Source: Serripes groenlandicus
Lineage: Eukaryota; Mollusca; Bivalvia; Cardiida; Cardiidae
DNA length: 64,000 nucleotides
Direction of reading: 5' to 3'
Assembly: GCA_031761405.1 (NCBI GenBank)
Contig: JASEVX010000117.1
Location: 372,001-436,000 of the forward strand
A program made the position numbers and the translations under genes. This document shows, piece by piece, positions 32,306-42,203 of the stretch. The notes under the pieces were generated by a model. That model ran no database searches, was not told the DNA's origin, and worked only from the letters and a program-made list of their open reading frames with translations. The stretch's first letter is position 1, and each line of letters starts with the position of its first letter.

Positions 32306-32535
32306 TTAACCCTTTCCCTCATATGGACGCTTTGTGACGCCTCTGTATCAGACGGCTTTTTGAAAACATAGTGATAAAAGAAGAAATTGCACAAAACGTG
32401 CAATTTCTCCTTTTGCCACAGTGTTTTCCACTTTTTGTCATAGGTTATCCATTCAATTATGGAGATTTTCTATTTTTTGACAAAATACGTTCAAAGTCGT
32501 CTGCTGCAGAATTGTCGTATGAGGGAAAGGTTTAA
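32306..32535 (-). mobile_element. Young MITE, reverse, inserted in a SINE
   Basis: TTAA at 32306 and 32532. Left of it is a SINE head, right of it the SINE body (AAATGGCATTGTCTGGGTTG). Confidence 0.93.
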
Positions 32536-32616
32536 AAGTTGTAGTAAATGGCATTGTCTGGGTTGTTAGAGATAGCATAAGGACTGATGGATGGGTGTCA
32601 AGATGAATAAAGCTGT

Positions 32617-32875
32617 AAATACTGGTAGTTTATCTAGGAAACACAGTGATATGACTGAAATACTGGTAATTTATCTAGGAAACACAGTGATATAACTGAA
32701 ATACTGGTAATTTATCTAGGAAACACAGTGATATAACTGAAATACTGGTAATTTATCTAGGAAACACAGTGATATAACTGAAATACTGGTAATTTATCTA
32801 GGAAACACAGTGATATAACTGAAATACTGGTAATTTATCTAGGAAACACAGTGATATAACTGAAATATTGTTGAA
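32617..32875 (+). repeat. Minisatellite, exact unit of 41 bp, six copies
   Basis: The unit has GAAATACTGGTAATTTATCT followed by AGGAAACACAGTGATATAAC and T. Most copies are identical. The unit is SINE tail sequence. Confidence 0.93.
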
Positions 32876-32958
32876 AGTTTAAAACACCATTCAAACAAAA
32901 TGTGAATTTGTCAAAATGTATTCTTGCTCTCAGAGTTTGAAATGTTCATGAATATACT

Positions 32959-33208
32959 CATCCTCGGTACCCAGGCTATTCATAAAATATATGATACCCT
33001 GGGCAAATTGACTAGCGAAATTTCGTAAAGCATGCGCCACGATTTCCTCCGTAACAACACTGTAATTTTAGTATCGCAAAAGGTTTGTGTCATGCGGCCA
33101 ATCAAAAGGCTGCATTTCACCTCATAAATTATTCATGAGTACGAGATTTGTACAGCCAATTTGCCCAGGGTATCATATATTTTATGAATAGCCTGGGTAC
33201 CGAGGATG
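32959..33208. mobile_element. Fold-back element with 52-bp perfect inverted repeats
   Basis: 32959-33010 (CATCCTCGGTACCCAGGCTA onward) is the exact complement of 33157-33208. The 146-base centre has no reading frame. No convincing target duplication is visible. Confidence 0.92.
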
Positions 33209-33440
33209 GAATACACTATGAGTAATTAATGTTACACACAGTAATTATTTGTATTGGTTTATAGCCTCTCTGTTGCATTATAGATGGACCATGACCACCC
33301 CAATATAGGAATCAGTTACATGGGAATGTATTGACATTCAATTGATTCGTATATTAAAAGCAAGAAAGGTCAATAATCTCTATTCTTAGGAGGAAATTCA
33401 TTGCCTTTATAGAACTGCCTTATGTGCAAATGGGAATGGG
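33209..33440. other. Intron without recognised feature
   Basis: Nothing recognised. Confidence 0.4.
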
Positions 33441-33625
33441 AATCGCTGTGGCCTAGTGGTTATAAGAGTCAGGGATTTGGAACCGGGCATCCCAGGTTCA
33501 AACCCTAGTCACAGCGCTGTGCTAGTGTGGTCATGGTAGAATGCCCTTGGGCATGGCCAATTTCATAGCCTATAGTACTGTATCCAAGGATCATGAATAA
33601 GTAAACTATCGCTTTGACCTAACTG
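33441..33625 (+). mobile_element. tRNA-derived SINE, second family, diverged
   Basis: GCTGTGGCCTAGTGGTTATA (box A) and AGGTTCAAACCCTAGTC (box B), then GGTCATGGTAGAATGCCC and GGATCATGAATAAGTAAAC. It is an older relative of the copies at 59071 and 59945. Confidence 0.75.
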
Positions 33626-33644
33626 AAAAAAAATCAAATGGGAA

Positions 33645-33755
33645 TGAACCTTTTCCTCATACAGACTCATTTTTATGCCTCTGCTGCAGAAATCTTTTCG
33701 AAAACATGGTGGCAAAAGGAGAAATTGCACATAATGAGCAATTCCTCCATTTACC
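33645..33755. mobile_element. MITE left-half fragment
   Basis: CCTTTTCCTCATACAGACTC with CTCTGCTGCAGAAATC and a core hairpin; ends before the right half. Confidence 0.55.
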
Positions 33756-33774
33756 ACTGTAATGTCACAATAGG

Positions 33775-33932
33775 TTAATCCTTTCCCTCATATAGACGCT
33801 TTCTGACGCCTCTGCTTTTTGAAAACATAGTGACAAAAGAATTATCCATTCAATTTGGAGATTTTCTATTTTTTGACAAAAATATGCTCAAAGTCGTCTG
33901 CTGCAGAATTGTCATATGAGGGAAAAGGTTAA
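33775..33932 (-). mobile_element. Young MITE, reverse, internally deleted
   Basis: TTAA at both ends. About 70 bp including the core hairpin and left CTGCAGCAG block are gone (GCCTCTGCTTTTTGAAAACA, AAAAGAATTATCCATTC). Confidence 0.9.
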
Positions 33933-34234
33933 TGAGTCAATTAAAGATTTTAGAACATGCAAAATGCCCCTTATCTAGAGCCCTGTCAAAGGAAAATCAT
34001 CATCATACTGCAACGTTGCACTGCAAGGGCCAAAACTCTGCCATGTATATTATTGATTTATTGAGGTGAACAATTACACCAGTCCTGCTTGGGATCATGC
34101 TCTTGTTTTTTACCTACTTTTAATACATTGAGTACTTTGACTGCTTTGGTGATTCTGTGGATAACAAAATTTCAACTTGATAGACAGATATATCAACAAC
34201 ATAAAATAGAACTCAACACAGGGAGACCAAACCT

Positions 34235-34452
34235 TATAAATCAATAATAAATCTGCAGCAGACTTTGAAAACATAGTGGCACAAACCTAACAAATCTCCA
34301 TAAAATATAGCTTAGTTGTTAAATAAAGTTGCAAACATTGTGGCCATAGGAGAAATTGCTCATTATGAGCAATTTCACCTTTGGCCACAATGTTTTCAAA
34401 AGTTGTCTGTTGCTTTTGTGTTAAAATGTGTCTGCAGGTGGGAAAGGGTTAA
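34235..34452. mobile_element. Old MITE copy with perfect core
   Basis: Left terminus degraded, AAATCTGCAGCAGACTTTG present; the core GAGAAATTGCTCATTATGAG is symmetric; right end CAGGTGGGAAAGGGTTAA. Confidence 0.75.
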
Positions 34453-34520
34453 GTTAAAATTGGGAGAGACATAATACTTCAGTCACATATGCTATATCAT
34501 AATTTTATATTCTCCTTCAG

Positions 34521-34755
34521 GCACCAACCTGATGCTGAAAAAGAACAGCCTATCATTAGCCAATCACTACAGTTGTTAGAAAGACAAATCAGCCAATCAG
34601 ATTCTGTAACAGAAGCTGAGACACAGACAGATAGAGACCTCAGTCTTTACAGAGACCAACCCTATTTAGAGACCTCAGAAATCATCAACATAGATGTACC
34701 TCCTGTAATAAAGAGGAATAGTATCAACTGTCTTGGTCAATCTGAAATAATCAAA
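34521..34755 (+). CDS. Coiled-coil gene, exon 8
   Basis: The acceptor is TCTCCTTCAG and the donor is GTAAGT. The 235 bases run phase 2 to phase 0, with the first base completing an Arg codon with exon 7. The product is HQPDAEKEQPIISQSLQLLE, then ERQISQSDSVTEAETQTDRD, and ends DVPPVIKRNSINCLGQSEIIK. It is mostly polar and Ser/Thr/Gln-rich with a short helical segment, so it is a linker between two rod sections. Because the preceding intron is 11.5 kb, a missed small exon with phase 2-2 cannot be ruled out. Confidence 0.82.
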
Positions 34756-34807
34756 GTAAGTATTGTATAATAAACAGTGAAGTGTTTGTAAATTATGTGT
34801 CATCTAA

Positions 34808-35005
34808 ATGGAAGACAGTGGTTCAGAGCTAGAGTGTCAGCCTCTCATACCAAAGGTCCTGGGTTCGAGTCCCATGATGAGTGGGTTCTGAATTACATGT
34901 TTTTCAACACAAACGACGCGAGTACTGGTTAATTTTCCAGGAGGCAGCCATCGAGCGTGATTAATATAAGCTGAAAGCTTGTTTCGCAATTGATGTAAAA
35001 TAAAT
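34808..35005 (+). mobile_element. tRNA-derived SINE, third family
   Basis: AGTGGTTCAGAGCTAGAGTG (box A) and TGGGTTCGAGTCCCATG (box B), then ACGCGAGTACTGGTTAA and AAGCTTGTTTCGCAATTGA. An inverted copy is at 52915. Confidence 0.8.
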
Positions 35006-35148
35006 AAGTTTTAACTAAATTTAACCACCTTTACCAAACAAATCTGCAGCAGCCGACTTTGGCAATGAGTTGGAACAACAGTTGTAACTGTTTCTAAATG
35101 ATAGTTTAATTGAGATGAAAACCTTGCGGAAAAGGAGATATGAGCAAT

Positions 35149-35332
35149 TTATCTTTTTGAAAACATAGTGACAAAAGAATAAATTGCACAAAACGTGCAA
35201 TTTCTTCTTTTGCCACAATGTTTTCCACTTTTTGTCATAGGTTATCCATTCAATTATGGAGATTTTCTATTTTTTGACAAAATACGTCCAAAGTCGTCTG
35301 CTGCAGAATTGCTGTATAAGGGAAAGGGTTAA
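35149..35332 (-). mobile_element. Young MITE, reverse, left end missing
   Basis: Starts abruptly at ATCTTTTTGAAAACATAGTG within an older copy (from about 35030) and ends GGGAAAGGGTTAA. Confidence 0.85.
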
Positions 35333-35339
35333 TGAAATT

Positions 35340-35462
35340 GTAACAATTGAATAGAGTTTAAGACATTGTGAAAAAAGGACAAATTGCTCATCACCGCAAT
35401 GTTATCAATTTTTGTCTGCTGCTGAAGCTTCAAAAATGCGTTTGTCAGTGAAAAAAGGGTTA
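35340..35462. mobile_element. Old MITE right-half fragment
   Basis: GAGTTTAAGACATTGTGAAA to GTGAAAAAAGGGTTAA. Its last TTAA is the first TTAA of the next copy. Confidence 0.55.
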
Positions 35463-35673
35463 AACCTTTCCCACATTAAGGCGCTTTCTGAAACCTCTTG
35501 CAGCAGATGACTTTTGAAAAAGTCTGCTAAAAACGATCAACTTCTCCTTTTGCCACTATATTTTCAACTTTTTTCAGTCATCGATACCTTCATTTACCGA
35601 GATATTTTATATTTTTGCATAGATATTTTCAAAGTTGTCTGTTGCAGATTTGTTGTATGTGGGAAAGCGTTAA
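35459..35673. mobile_element. Old MITE copy
   Basis: TTAAACCTTTCCCACATTAA at the left; GTATGTGGGAAAGCGTTAA at the right; CTTGCAGCAGATGAC. Confidence 0.75.
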
Positions 35674-35744
35674 CTAGCTAGTATCTAACTAACCTTCCAT
35701 ATTAGATTGGGACCTCAATGTTATTACTTGGATTCAAACCTACA

Positions 35745-35942
35745 ACGTCCAGCAGACGACTTTTGAAAATATTGCTGATCAAGGAGAAATTGCTCAGAAT
35801 GAGCATAATTATTTCCTTTTTTTTCAAAATGTTTTCCTCTTCAGTAAGTATACTCTCATTTACAAAGATTTTCCATATTTTCGTCTAGATCATTTCAAAG
35901 TTGTCTGCTGCTGATTTGACAGATGTGTGTAAGGGCTAAACC
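35745..35942. mobile_element. Old MITE copy, left terminus lost
   Basis: CAGCAGACGACTTTTGAAAA at the left; GTGTGTAAGGGCTAAA at the right, overlapping the start of the next copy. Confidence 0.6.
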
Positions 35943-36159
35943 TTTCCCACATGCAACAACTCTGCAGCAGACGACAGAGTACCCGATTTTCTTTTGAAAC
36001 TCCCTTTAAATGAAAGCTCAATAATTAAAAAGAGTTGAAAACATGGTGACAAAAGGAGAAATTGCTCATTTTGAGCAATTACTTCTTTTATCGCCATGTT
36101 TTCAAAAAGCTGTCTGCTGCAGAGACATCAGAAAGCGTCTATATGAGGGAAAGCGTTAA
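35936..36159. mobile_element. MITE copy ending 22 bases before exon 9
   Basis: AACCTTTCCCACATGCAACA at the left; right end TATATGAGGGAAAGCGTTAA (TTAA at 36156). Between it and the exon only AGAT-rich sequence and the acceptor remain. Confidence 0.82.
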
Positions 36160-36181
36160 GATAAAAATCATTGTATTGCAG

Positions 36182-36340
36182 GTGAATGTTCCCCCAACCC
36201 AATCCAGTGATGATTTAGAGTATGATTCGGATGCCAGCTCTCCATACTACAATTCACCCACAATGATGGACAAGGCAGAGGATGTCCTCAGACAGAGGAT
36301 ACGGGAGCTTGAGAAGCTTGAAAAACATCTCAGACTACAG
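36182..36340 (+). CDS. Coiled-coil gene, exon 9
   Basis: The acceptor is TTGTATTGCAG and the donor is GTACAA. The exon is 159 bases, phase 0-0, 53 residues. The first half (VNVPPTQSSDDLEYDSDASS) is acidic and unstructured. The second half (LRQRIRELEKLEKHLRLQ) starts the rod section that exon 10 continues. An old MITE ends only 22 bases before the exon, and the last bases of the exon with its donor are duplicated twice in the following intron (36438-36458 and 36623-36643). Confidence 0.88.
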
Positions 36341-36690
36341 GTACAATTCCTTGTTTGTTTTTATGTAAATCAACCAGTTTCAGTCCTCAATTGTCACACT
36401 TTCTAAGCGTTTCTCATGTAGAACACCATATATCATTGAAAACCATCTCAGACTACAGGTACAATTCAGAGGCCTTTGCTCATCGTCACCCCACAATGTC
36501 TCTACTATAGGTCACAATACACCAAATAAATTCCTTCTTTGTTTCCATGTAAATCGACCAGTTTCAGTCCTCAATTGTCACACTTTCTAAGCATTTCTCA
36601 TGTAGAAAACCATAATATCATTGAAAAACATCTCAGACTACAGGTACAATTCAGAGGCCTTATAGCTCATCGTCACCCCACAATGTCTTT
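36341..36690 (+). repeat. Tandem duplication carrying the end of exon 9 and its donor
   Basis: CATCTCAGACTACAGGTACA occurs at the true donor (36327) and again with donors at 36459 and 36644. The last two are 185 bp apart, with AGTTTCAGTCCTCAATTGTC between copies. Confidence 0.9.
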
Positions 36691-36701
36691 CACATTATAT
36701 A

Positions 36702-36927
36702 TCAACCCTTTCCATTATATAGACACTTTTTGACACCTGCAGCAAAAGACTTATGAAAACATTGTGGCAAACAGAAAAATTGCTCATGATGAGCAATTTC
36801 TCTATTTGCCACATGTTTTCAACTCGATTCAACTATTATACTTTCATTTTCAGAGATTTGTCACATTTTTGCATAGAAGTTTTTAAGGTTGTCTGCTGCT
36901 GATTTTTTGTTTGTGGGGAAGGGTTAA
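36702..36927. mobile_element. Old MITE copy
   Basis: CCCTTTCCATTATATAGACA at the left; TTTGTGGGGAAGGGTTAA at the right; core TGCTCATGATGAGCA. Confidence 0.78.
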
Positions 36928-37011
36928 GACCCTATGTTGTTGGTTCTAAAAATAATTTTATTCTATCAGATGATTCTATTCAATACCTAAAACGAAGTGT
37001 ATGGAGGTCAG

Positions 37012-37316
37012 TTAATCCTTTTCTCTATACAACAAATCTGCAGCAGACGACTTTGAAAATATCTGGATGAAAATACGAAAGATCTCTATAAATGAAATTG
37101 CAATAATTGAATAGAGTTGAAAACATTGTTGTAAGGAGCAATTGCTCATTATGATAAACTTGTACAACATTAAAATGTTGAAGCATTGTTTTTATACATA
37201 GATGAGGTAATTAAGAGAACAACATGTTTTGAGCAATTTAACCGTTACCTACAATGTTTTTGAAAGTCATGTGTTGCTAAGGCATCAAAATTCATCTGTA
37301 TTTAGGAAAAGATTAA
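37012..37316. mobile_element. Old MITE copy with extra internal sequence
   Basis: TTAATCCTTTTCTCTATACA and CTGCAGCAGACGACTTTG at the left; ATTTAGGAAAAGATTAA at the right. About 80 bp is added in the middle. Confidence 0.6.
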
Positions 37317-37461
37317 TTGTTTGTTTAATCAAGATAGCAATCATGTATTTTAGATTTCAACTGGATAAACTTTAGAATATTTATTAACAGATTAGATTTG
37401 ATCAAATCTTATAAGTATAACTCTAATGTGTCAATCAAGTTTTAATGATTGTCAAGTTCGG

Positions 37462-37662
37462 ATTTTAATCTTTTCCAACCTGCAACAAATCTACAACAAA
37501 TCTTACTTGAAAACATCTAGGTAAAAAATGGAAAATCTCTTTAAATGAATGCATAATTATTATATATAGCTAAAAACATAGTGGAAAAAGGATAAATTAG
37601 AAGCAATTTTCCTGTTGCTAATTTTTTTTCAAAAAGTGTCTGCATGAAGGAAAGGGTTAACA
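37462..37662. mobile_element. Old MITE copy
   Basis: TTTTAATCTTTTCCAACCTG at the left; GCATGAAGGAAAGGGTTAA at the right. Confidence 0.6.
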
Positions 37663-37754
37663 TCTTGGCCATGAGCTATACATTTTTAAATGTCATAAGT
37701 GTAAATGAAGGATAAACATCTTAGGTTTGCATTGTTTTAATACATATATATCTA

Positions 37755-37874
37755 TACCACTTTCGAAAACATTGTGATAAAAGGAGAATTTGCTCAAAAC
37801 AGATTTTCCATAAATTTGAGTCAAAATTGTTAAAGTCCTCTGCTGCAGATTTATTATATGTTAGAAAGGGTTAA
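37755..37874. mobile_element. MITE right half ending 24 bases before exon 10
   Basis: TTTCGAAAACATTGTGATAA to ATATGTTAGAAAGGGTTAA (TTAA at 37871), then 24 bases to the exon. Confidence 0.72.
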
Positions 37875-37898
37875 AATAATCACTCATTTTAATTTTAG

Positions 37899-38810
37899 AT
37901 GCAAGACCTTGAAGTGGATCGAGAAGAACTCCATGAGATTGCCAGAATGGACAAAAACATCATACATGAACAAAATGTTCAATTGCGTGAACTACAGCTG
38001 TCCCAGAGAAGCCTACAAGAACAAGTTAAGAACTTTGAGGAAAGTGAAAACTCACTGTACAGTCGCTTAGATGAACTGGAAAATGAGATGGAAAACAAAG
38101 AGGATAGAATTAGACATTTGGAGATTCTTGAAGGACGTTTGAAAGATCTGGTGAAGCAGTACAAACTGGATGAAAAGATTCTGGTGACCAAATCAACCAC
38201 TCTAGAAACATCCATGAAAGAACTATCAGCTAAAGAGGAGACTCTGAAAGAAAAAGTTCAGAACCTCGAAAGTGAAAAGAACGCATTCTGTGAACGATCA
38301 GAGTATCTACAGACGAGACTGAAAGAGATTGAAAACGCTGAACTGGATCTTGCACAAAGAGCTAAAAATCAGGATAGCATTGTTCACAGTTTGCAATCGA
38401 CAGTGATAGAGTTGGAAACATTTGGTGCTAATGCACAAGCACGTGTTGTTGAACTTGAACAAGGAAACTTTGAGCTTCAGCAAAGACTTCATCATTCAAT
38501 GGTAGAAAACTCTCCAGTGACTAAACACGCCTCATCTCTTCAGCATAAATGTGATAAACAAGAACGTGAACTGAGTTCTTTACGTGATTCGGACATCAGA
38601 TTGAGGCAGGAAAGTGATTCTCTTGAGAAAAACGAAAGAACATTACAGGAAAAAGTGAAAACTTTGCAACTGAAGGAGGTTGAATTGGAGACAAAAGTGA
38701 GAGATTTCAGTGAGAACGTATCTGTGCTAAAAGACAAGGTTGCTAAGTTACAGAGGAGTGAGAATACACTGAAGTACAGAGTTCAAGAACTGGAAAACTC
38801 AGGAATACAG
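37899..38810 (+). CDS. Coiled-coil gene, exon 10 (304 residues)
   Basis: The acceptor is TTTTAATTTTAG and the donor is GTATAC. The exon is 912 bases, phase 0-0. The first codon happens to be ATG, but the frame joins exon 9 in phase, so this is an internal exon. The product is an almost proline-free coiled coil from MQDLEVDREELHEIARM to LKYRVQELENSGIQ, with the same unit as the giant exon (NFEESENSLYSRLDELE, HLEILEGRLKDL, TLQLKEVELETKV). A MITE remnant ends 24 bases upstream of the acceptor. Confidence 0.92.
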
Positions 38811-39138
38811 GTATACTTGTGCAGCGTTTTGGTTTTATTGTTCCTTTGTGAACACTGAAGATTAGGGTAAGTCTGTTCTTCCTGTACAGTCTTGCCAGAG
38901 CCTTCACTGTCCATCCACACATTATATTGTCTAGTATGCAACTTTTGAAAGAATTCTTAAATAGTGTTTTTCCAATGTATCATTAAATGGTTTCAAACAA
39001 GAGAAACAAATATATCCAGAAAACACCATTAACACAAACCAAGCATAAATACTTTTGATACATATTCCAGAAACTGAAAAAATTGGAAATTTATTTTGAA
39101 GACACTCAAATTAGTATTCAATCAATTACTTGTATATT

Positions 39139-39316
39139 TAAACCTTTTCTCACTTGCAGACACATTTTGAGGCCTCTGCTGCAGACTATCTTTTGAAAAC
39201 TTTGTTCAATTATGATACTTTCATTTATAGAGATTTTCCATATACATGTATTGAATATTGCCAAAGCTATTTCAAAATCATCTGCTGCAGAATTTTTGTA
39301 TGTGGGAAAGGGTTAA
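39139..39316. mobile_element. Old MITE copy, core deleted
   Basis: AAACCTTTTCTCACTTGCAG at the left, GTATGTGGGAAAGGGTTAA at the right; the hairpin region is missing. Confidence 0.7.
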
Positions 39317-39369
39317 CAGATGCTTGTGAAATATCCCTTTAGTGATCTCCTCATACAGTATATATCCCT

Positions 39370-39621
39370 CTCAGACTCGCAATAAATCTACAGGGTACGA
39401 TGTTGAAAACGTTTAGACAAAAACATGGAAAATCTCTGCAGCAGACAGTTTTTTGAAAACATAGTGACAAAAGAAGAAATTGCACAAAATTTCTCCTTTT
39501 GCCACAATGTTTTCCACTTTTTGTCATAGGTTATCCATTCAATTATGGAGATTTTCTACCTTTTGACAAAATACGTTCAAAGTCGTCTGCTGCAGAATTG
39601 TCGTATGAGGGAAAGGGTTAA
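39370..39621 (-). mobile_element. Old left end joined to a young reverse MITE
   Basis: An old left half (CTCGCAATAAATCTACAGGG) switches at about 39437 to a young reverse copy (CTGCAGCAGACAGTTTTTTG) ending GAGGGAAAGGGTTAA. Confidence 0.78.
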
Positions 39622-39740
39622 AACAATGTTGCAAATTGAGAAATTGCTCATCATATGCAATTTCTCCTTTTGCTACAATGTTTTCAAAAGGCGTCTGATG
39701 CAAACATGTCGAATGTCATCTGCATATGTGAAAGGTTTAA
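39622..39740. mobile_element. MITE right half ending 28 bases before exon 11
   Basis: CAATGTTGCAAATTGAGAAA to ATATGTGAAAGGTTTAA. It abuts the young copy upstream at a shared TTAA. Confidence 0.68.
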
Positions 39741-39768
39741 ACTGTATTTGAACTTTAATACTTTACAG

Positions 39769-39934
39769 GCCCCAACTGATTTAGAATCAAGTTTGCGGGA
39801 GAACAACAAATTACCAAGAACATTAGAGGACTGTCAGCATCGTATTATAATGCTCCAAGCTAACAATGCTGAACTACAAGATAGAATAAAGCAGCAACAA
39901 AATGGTTCCATGGAACTTGATCAGGGAACCAAAG
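39769..39934 (+). CDS. Coiled-coil gene, exon 11
   Basis: The acceptor is ACTTTACAG and the donor is GTATGA. The 166 bases run phase 0 to phase 1. The product begins APTDLESSLRENNKLPRTLE and ends with MELDQGTK; the middle (CQHRIIMLQANNAELQDRI) is coiled coil. The reading frame stays open past the donor but turns strongly hydrophobic there, which is intron noise. The remaining base joins the TT at the start of exon 12 to make Val. Confidence 0.83.
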
Positions 39935-40454
39935 GTATGAGATTCCCCTTTATCTTACTTGTTTTTTATCCCTTGTTTTTCATGCTCCATGAATATTTTT
40001 TAGGAGTCATAATTATACTGCTTGTGCTGTCTGTTTACCTGTCCTTACATGCAAGTGCTTCTGTTGGTGTGTCCTCAACCTTTATTTCATTCAAAAGTAG
40101 GTCTTATTTAAATGTGGTTAAGATCTTTCTTTCTTGGATGCAATATGAAAAGTCATTGAAACAACATGCAGACAACTTGCTTGATTTTCTAGATAACCAC
40201 AATTAAAAGGTTTTTTTAATATCAATGCATGAATTTGAAAACATGCGAAAATAATATTTAAATGCTAACATACAGTTGAAAATATTCTCATATAAATATT
40301 GAAAGTATTGTCTCCTGCATAGTTATCTAAATTCCGTTCTATCGTGAAAATTTCTACTGTTAAATTCATCGCTCTGAAAATCTCCTCCTTCAAACCCCAA
40401 TCTCCCACTTTGAGATCATGAAACTCTCCCTTGAGAATGAGAAAAGGTTGGTAA

Positions 40455-40665
40455 GCATGCAAATCCGCAGCAGACGACTTTGAAACATCTATACAAAAAT
40501 ATGGAAAATCTCTGTAAATGAAAGTAAAACTATTGAATAGAGTTGAAAACATTGAAGCAAATAGAGACATTACTCATTATTAGCAATTTCTCCATTTGCC
40601 ACAATATTTTCAAGATGCATCTTCTGATAGGCATCAGAAAGAGTCTGTATGTGGGACGGGGTTAA
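40455..40665. mobile_element. Old MITE copy
   Basis: AAATCCGCAGCAGACGACTT at the left (terminus lost); GTATGTGGGACGGGGTTAA at the right. Confidence 0.68.
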
Positions 40666-40877
40666 AACCTGTATGGGTGTGTCTGGCCTTTTTCACAGCA
40701 ACTTCCGGTGTAAATCAATATACCGTAACTTGATGGAAAGCTTCATTATCAAGTGGAGACTACGGCAAACTATTATTGGCTTGTTCAGATTCCTCAGAGT
40801 TTTGGAACTTTGATATTTTTCAACCTATTCCAATGGCATTTATTAAAATGATTAATCATTTAGCTGATATTGGACCT

Positions 40878-41081
40878 TTAACCTTTACCCACATTCAACA
40901 AATCAAAAGCAGACGACTTTGAAAACATCTAGGCAAAAGTAAGGTAAATTTTAATCATTGAAAAGAGTCGAAAAAACACTGGCTGAAGTATTGAGCAATT
41001 TCTCTTCATTTTGCCACAATGTTTTCAAAAGTTGTCTGCTGCAGAGGCGTCAGAAAGGGCCTATTTATTGTAAGGGGTTAA
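40878..41081. mobile_element. Old MITE copy
   Basis: TTTAACCTTTACCCACATTC at the left; TATTTATTGTAAGGGGTTAA at the right; left hairpin arm deleted. Confidence 0.65.
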
Positions 41082-41452
41082 GAGTTGTTTACATTGAAAA
41101 CAATTTGATGCGAAAAACAACTGTACATAATTTTAGAAATATTATCCAAAAAATTAAATTTAAAATTAAATGAAAAATTAAATTTTTAAATGGTTACTTA
41201 TCCCTTTCCCACATACAACTTATCTGGTATTTGCCATGGCATCTGAAAATAAAAGCTATTCTAAGTTTCAAGCATATTCAATTTTAAAAATAACATTGAT
41301 TAATTCTGAAGCACAAGATAATCCAATAAAAAGTGCTGTTGCTATGAAATAAATTCAGAACATGGAAGGAATGCCTGGTGAACAAAATAGAAGAAAAAAC
41401 AAAGCCATCAGAAATAATGACTCTATACATGTATTCTATTCCTACCTTTCAG

Positions 41453-41556
41453 TTTTAAGACCACATACAGATGTGGCTGGTAGTCGAGTCTCTACACATG
41501 CTGCTAATTCAACTGTTGATCCTAGCAGGGATCCGGTTGAAGAAATTATAGCTAAG
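41453..41556 (+). CDS. Coiled-coil gene, exon 12
   Basis: The acceptor is CTACCTTTCAG and the donor is GTACGG. The 104 bases run phase 1 to phase 0. The product (LRPHTDVAGSRVSTHAANS, then PVEEIIAK) is polar linker with little helix. It is followed by the long CT microsatellite in the intron. Confidence 0.78.
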
Positions 41557-41627
41557 GTACGGTGTCACAAATATTTTCACCCATCTTTGCTTTGTTGATT
41601 TTATTCTCTGTGTGTGTTTTCTGTATA

Positions 41628-41788
41628 TCACTCTCTCTCGCTCCCTCGCTCTCTCTCACTCTCTCTCTCTTCTCCTCTCCTCTCCTCTCCTCTCCTCTCC
41701 CTCTCCTCTCCTCTCCTCTCCTCTCCTCCTCTCCTCTCCTCTCCTCTCCTCTCCTCTCCTCTCCCTCTCCTATCTTCTCTCTCTCTTG

Positions 41789-41865
<77 letters not shown>

Positions 41866-41905
41866 CTATCTCTCTCTCTCCTCCCTCTCTCTCAATCTCC
41901 CTCCC
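41628..41905 (+). repeat. CT-rich microsatellite (TCTCC and CT arrays)
   Basis: A block of TCTCC/CTCCT pentamers (about 41668-41770) is followed by a long pure CT run (about 41800-41860). Frames through it are compositional artefacts. Confidence 0.95.
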
Positions 41906-42203
41906 GTTCTTCTGTTAGGTATGTGTTATGGTTGGCACCAAATTTTAGCTTCAGTTTAATAACGTTCATTTAAACTTGACAGATTTTAAGCAAATTTCAT
42001 AGGAGAGTAGCTTAGATAGAAAAAAGGACTTGTATTGGTTTATTATGTCATTTTGGTCAAAGTTCACAGGGTCACTTTGTCTAGAAATACATATCCTGAG
42101 ATAAGGCTGTCATTGAAAATCTGGTTTTGTTTCCATTTCACTTTCGTTGTGTTATTGATACTTTTCATGAAATATTTTTAGAGATATTTTTTTTTTTTTT
42201 CAG

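Noticed and set aside
36539..36733. Extra exon around the third copy of the exon 9 end
   Set aside because: The frame contains EKHLRLQ only because of the tandem duplication; there is no good acceptor with matching phase. Kept as a finding about the duplication.
37899..37901. Start codon of a separate gene at 37899 (and at 56656)
   Set aside because: In both cases the ATG directly follows a consensus acceptor and the frame joins the upstream exon in phase, so it is an internal methionine.
41562..41973. Three overlapping frames of about 115-119 residues rich in Ser, Leu and Pro
   Set aside because: They are readings of the CT microsatellite in an intron.
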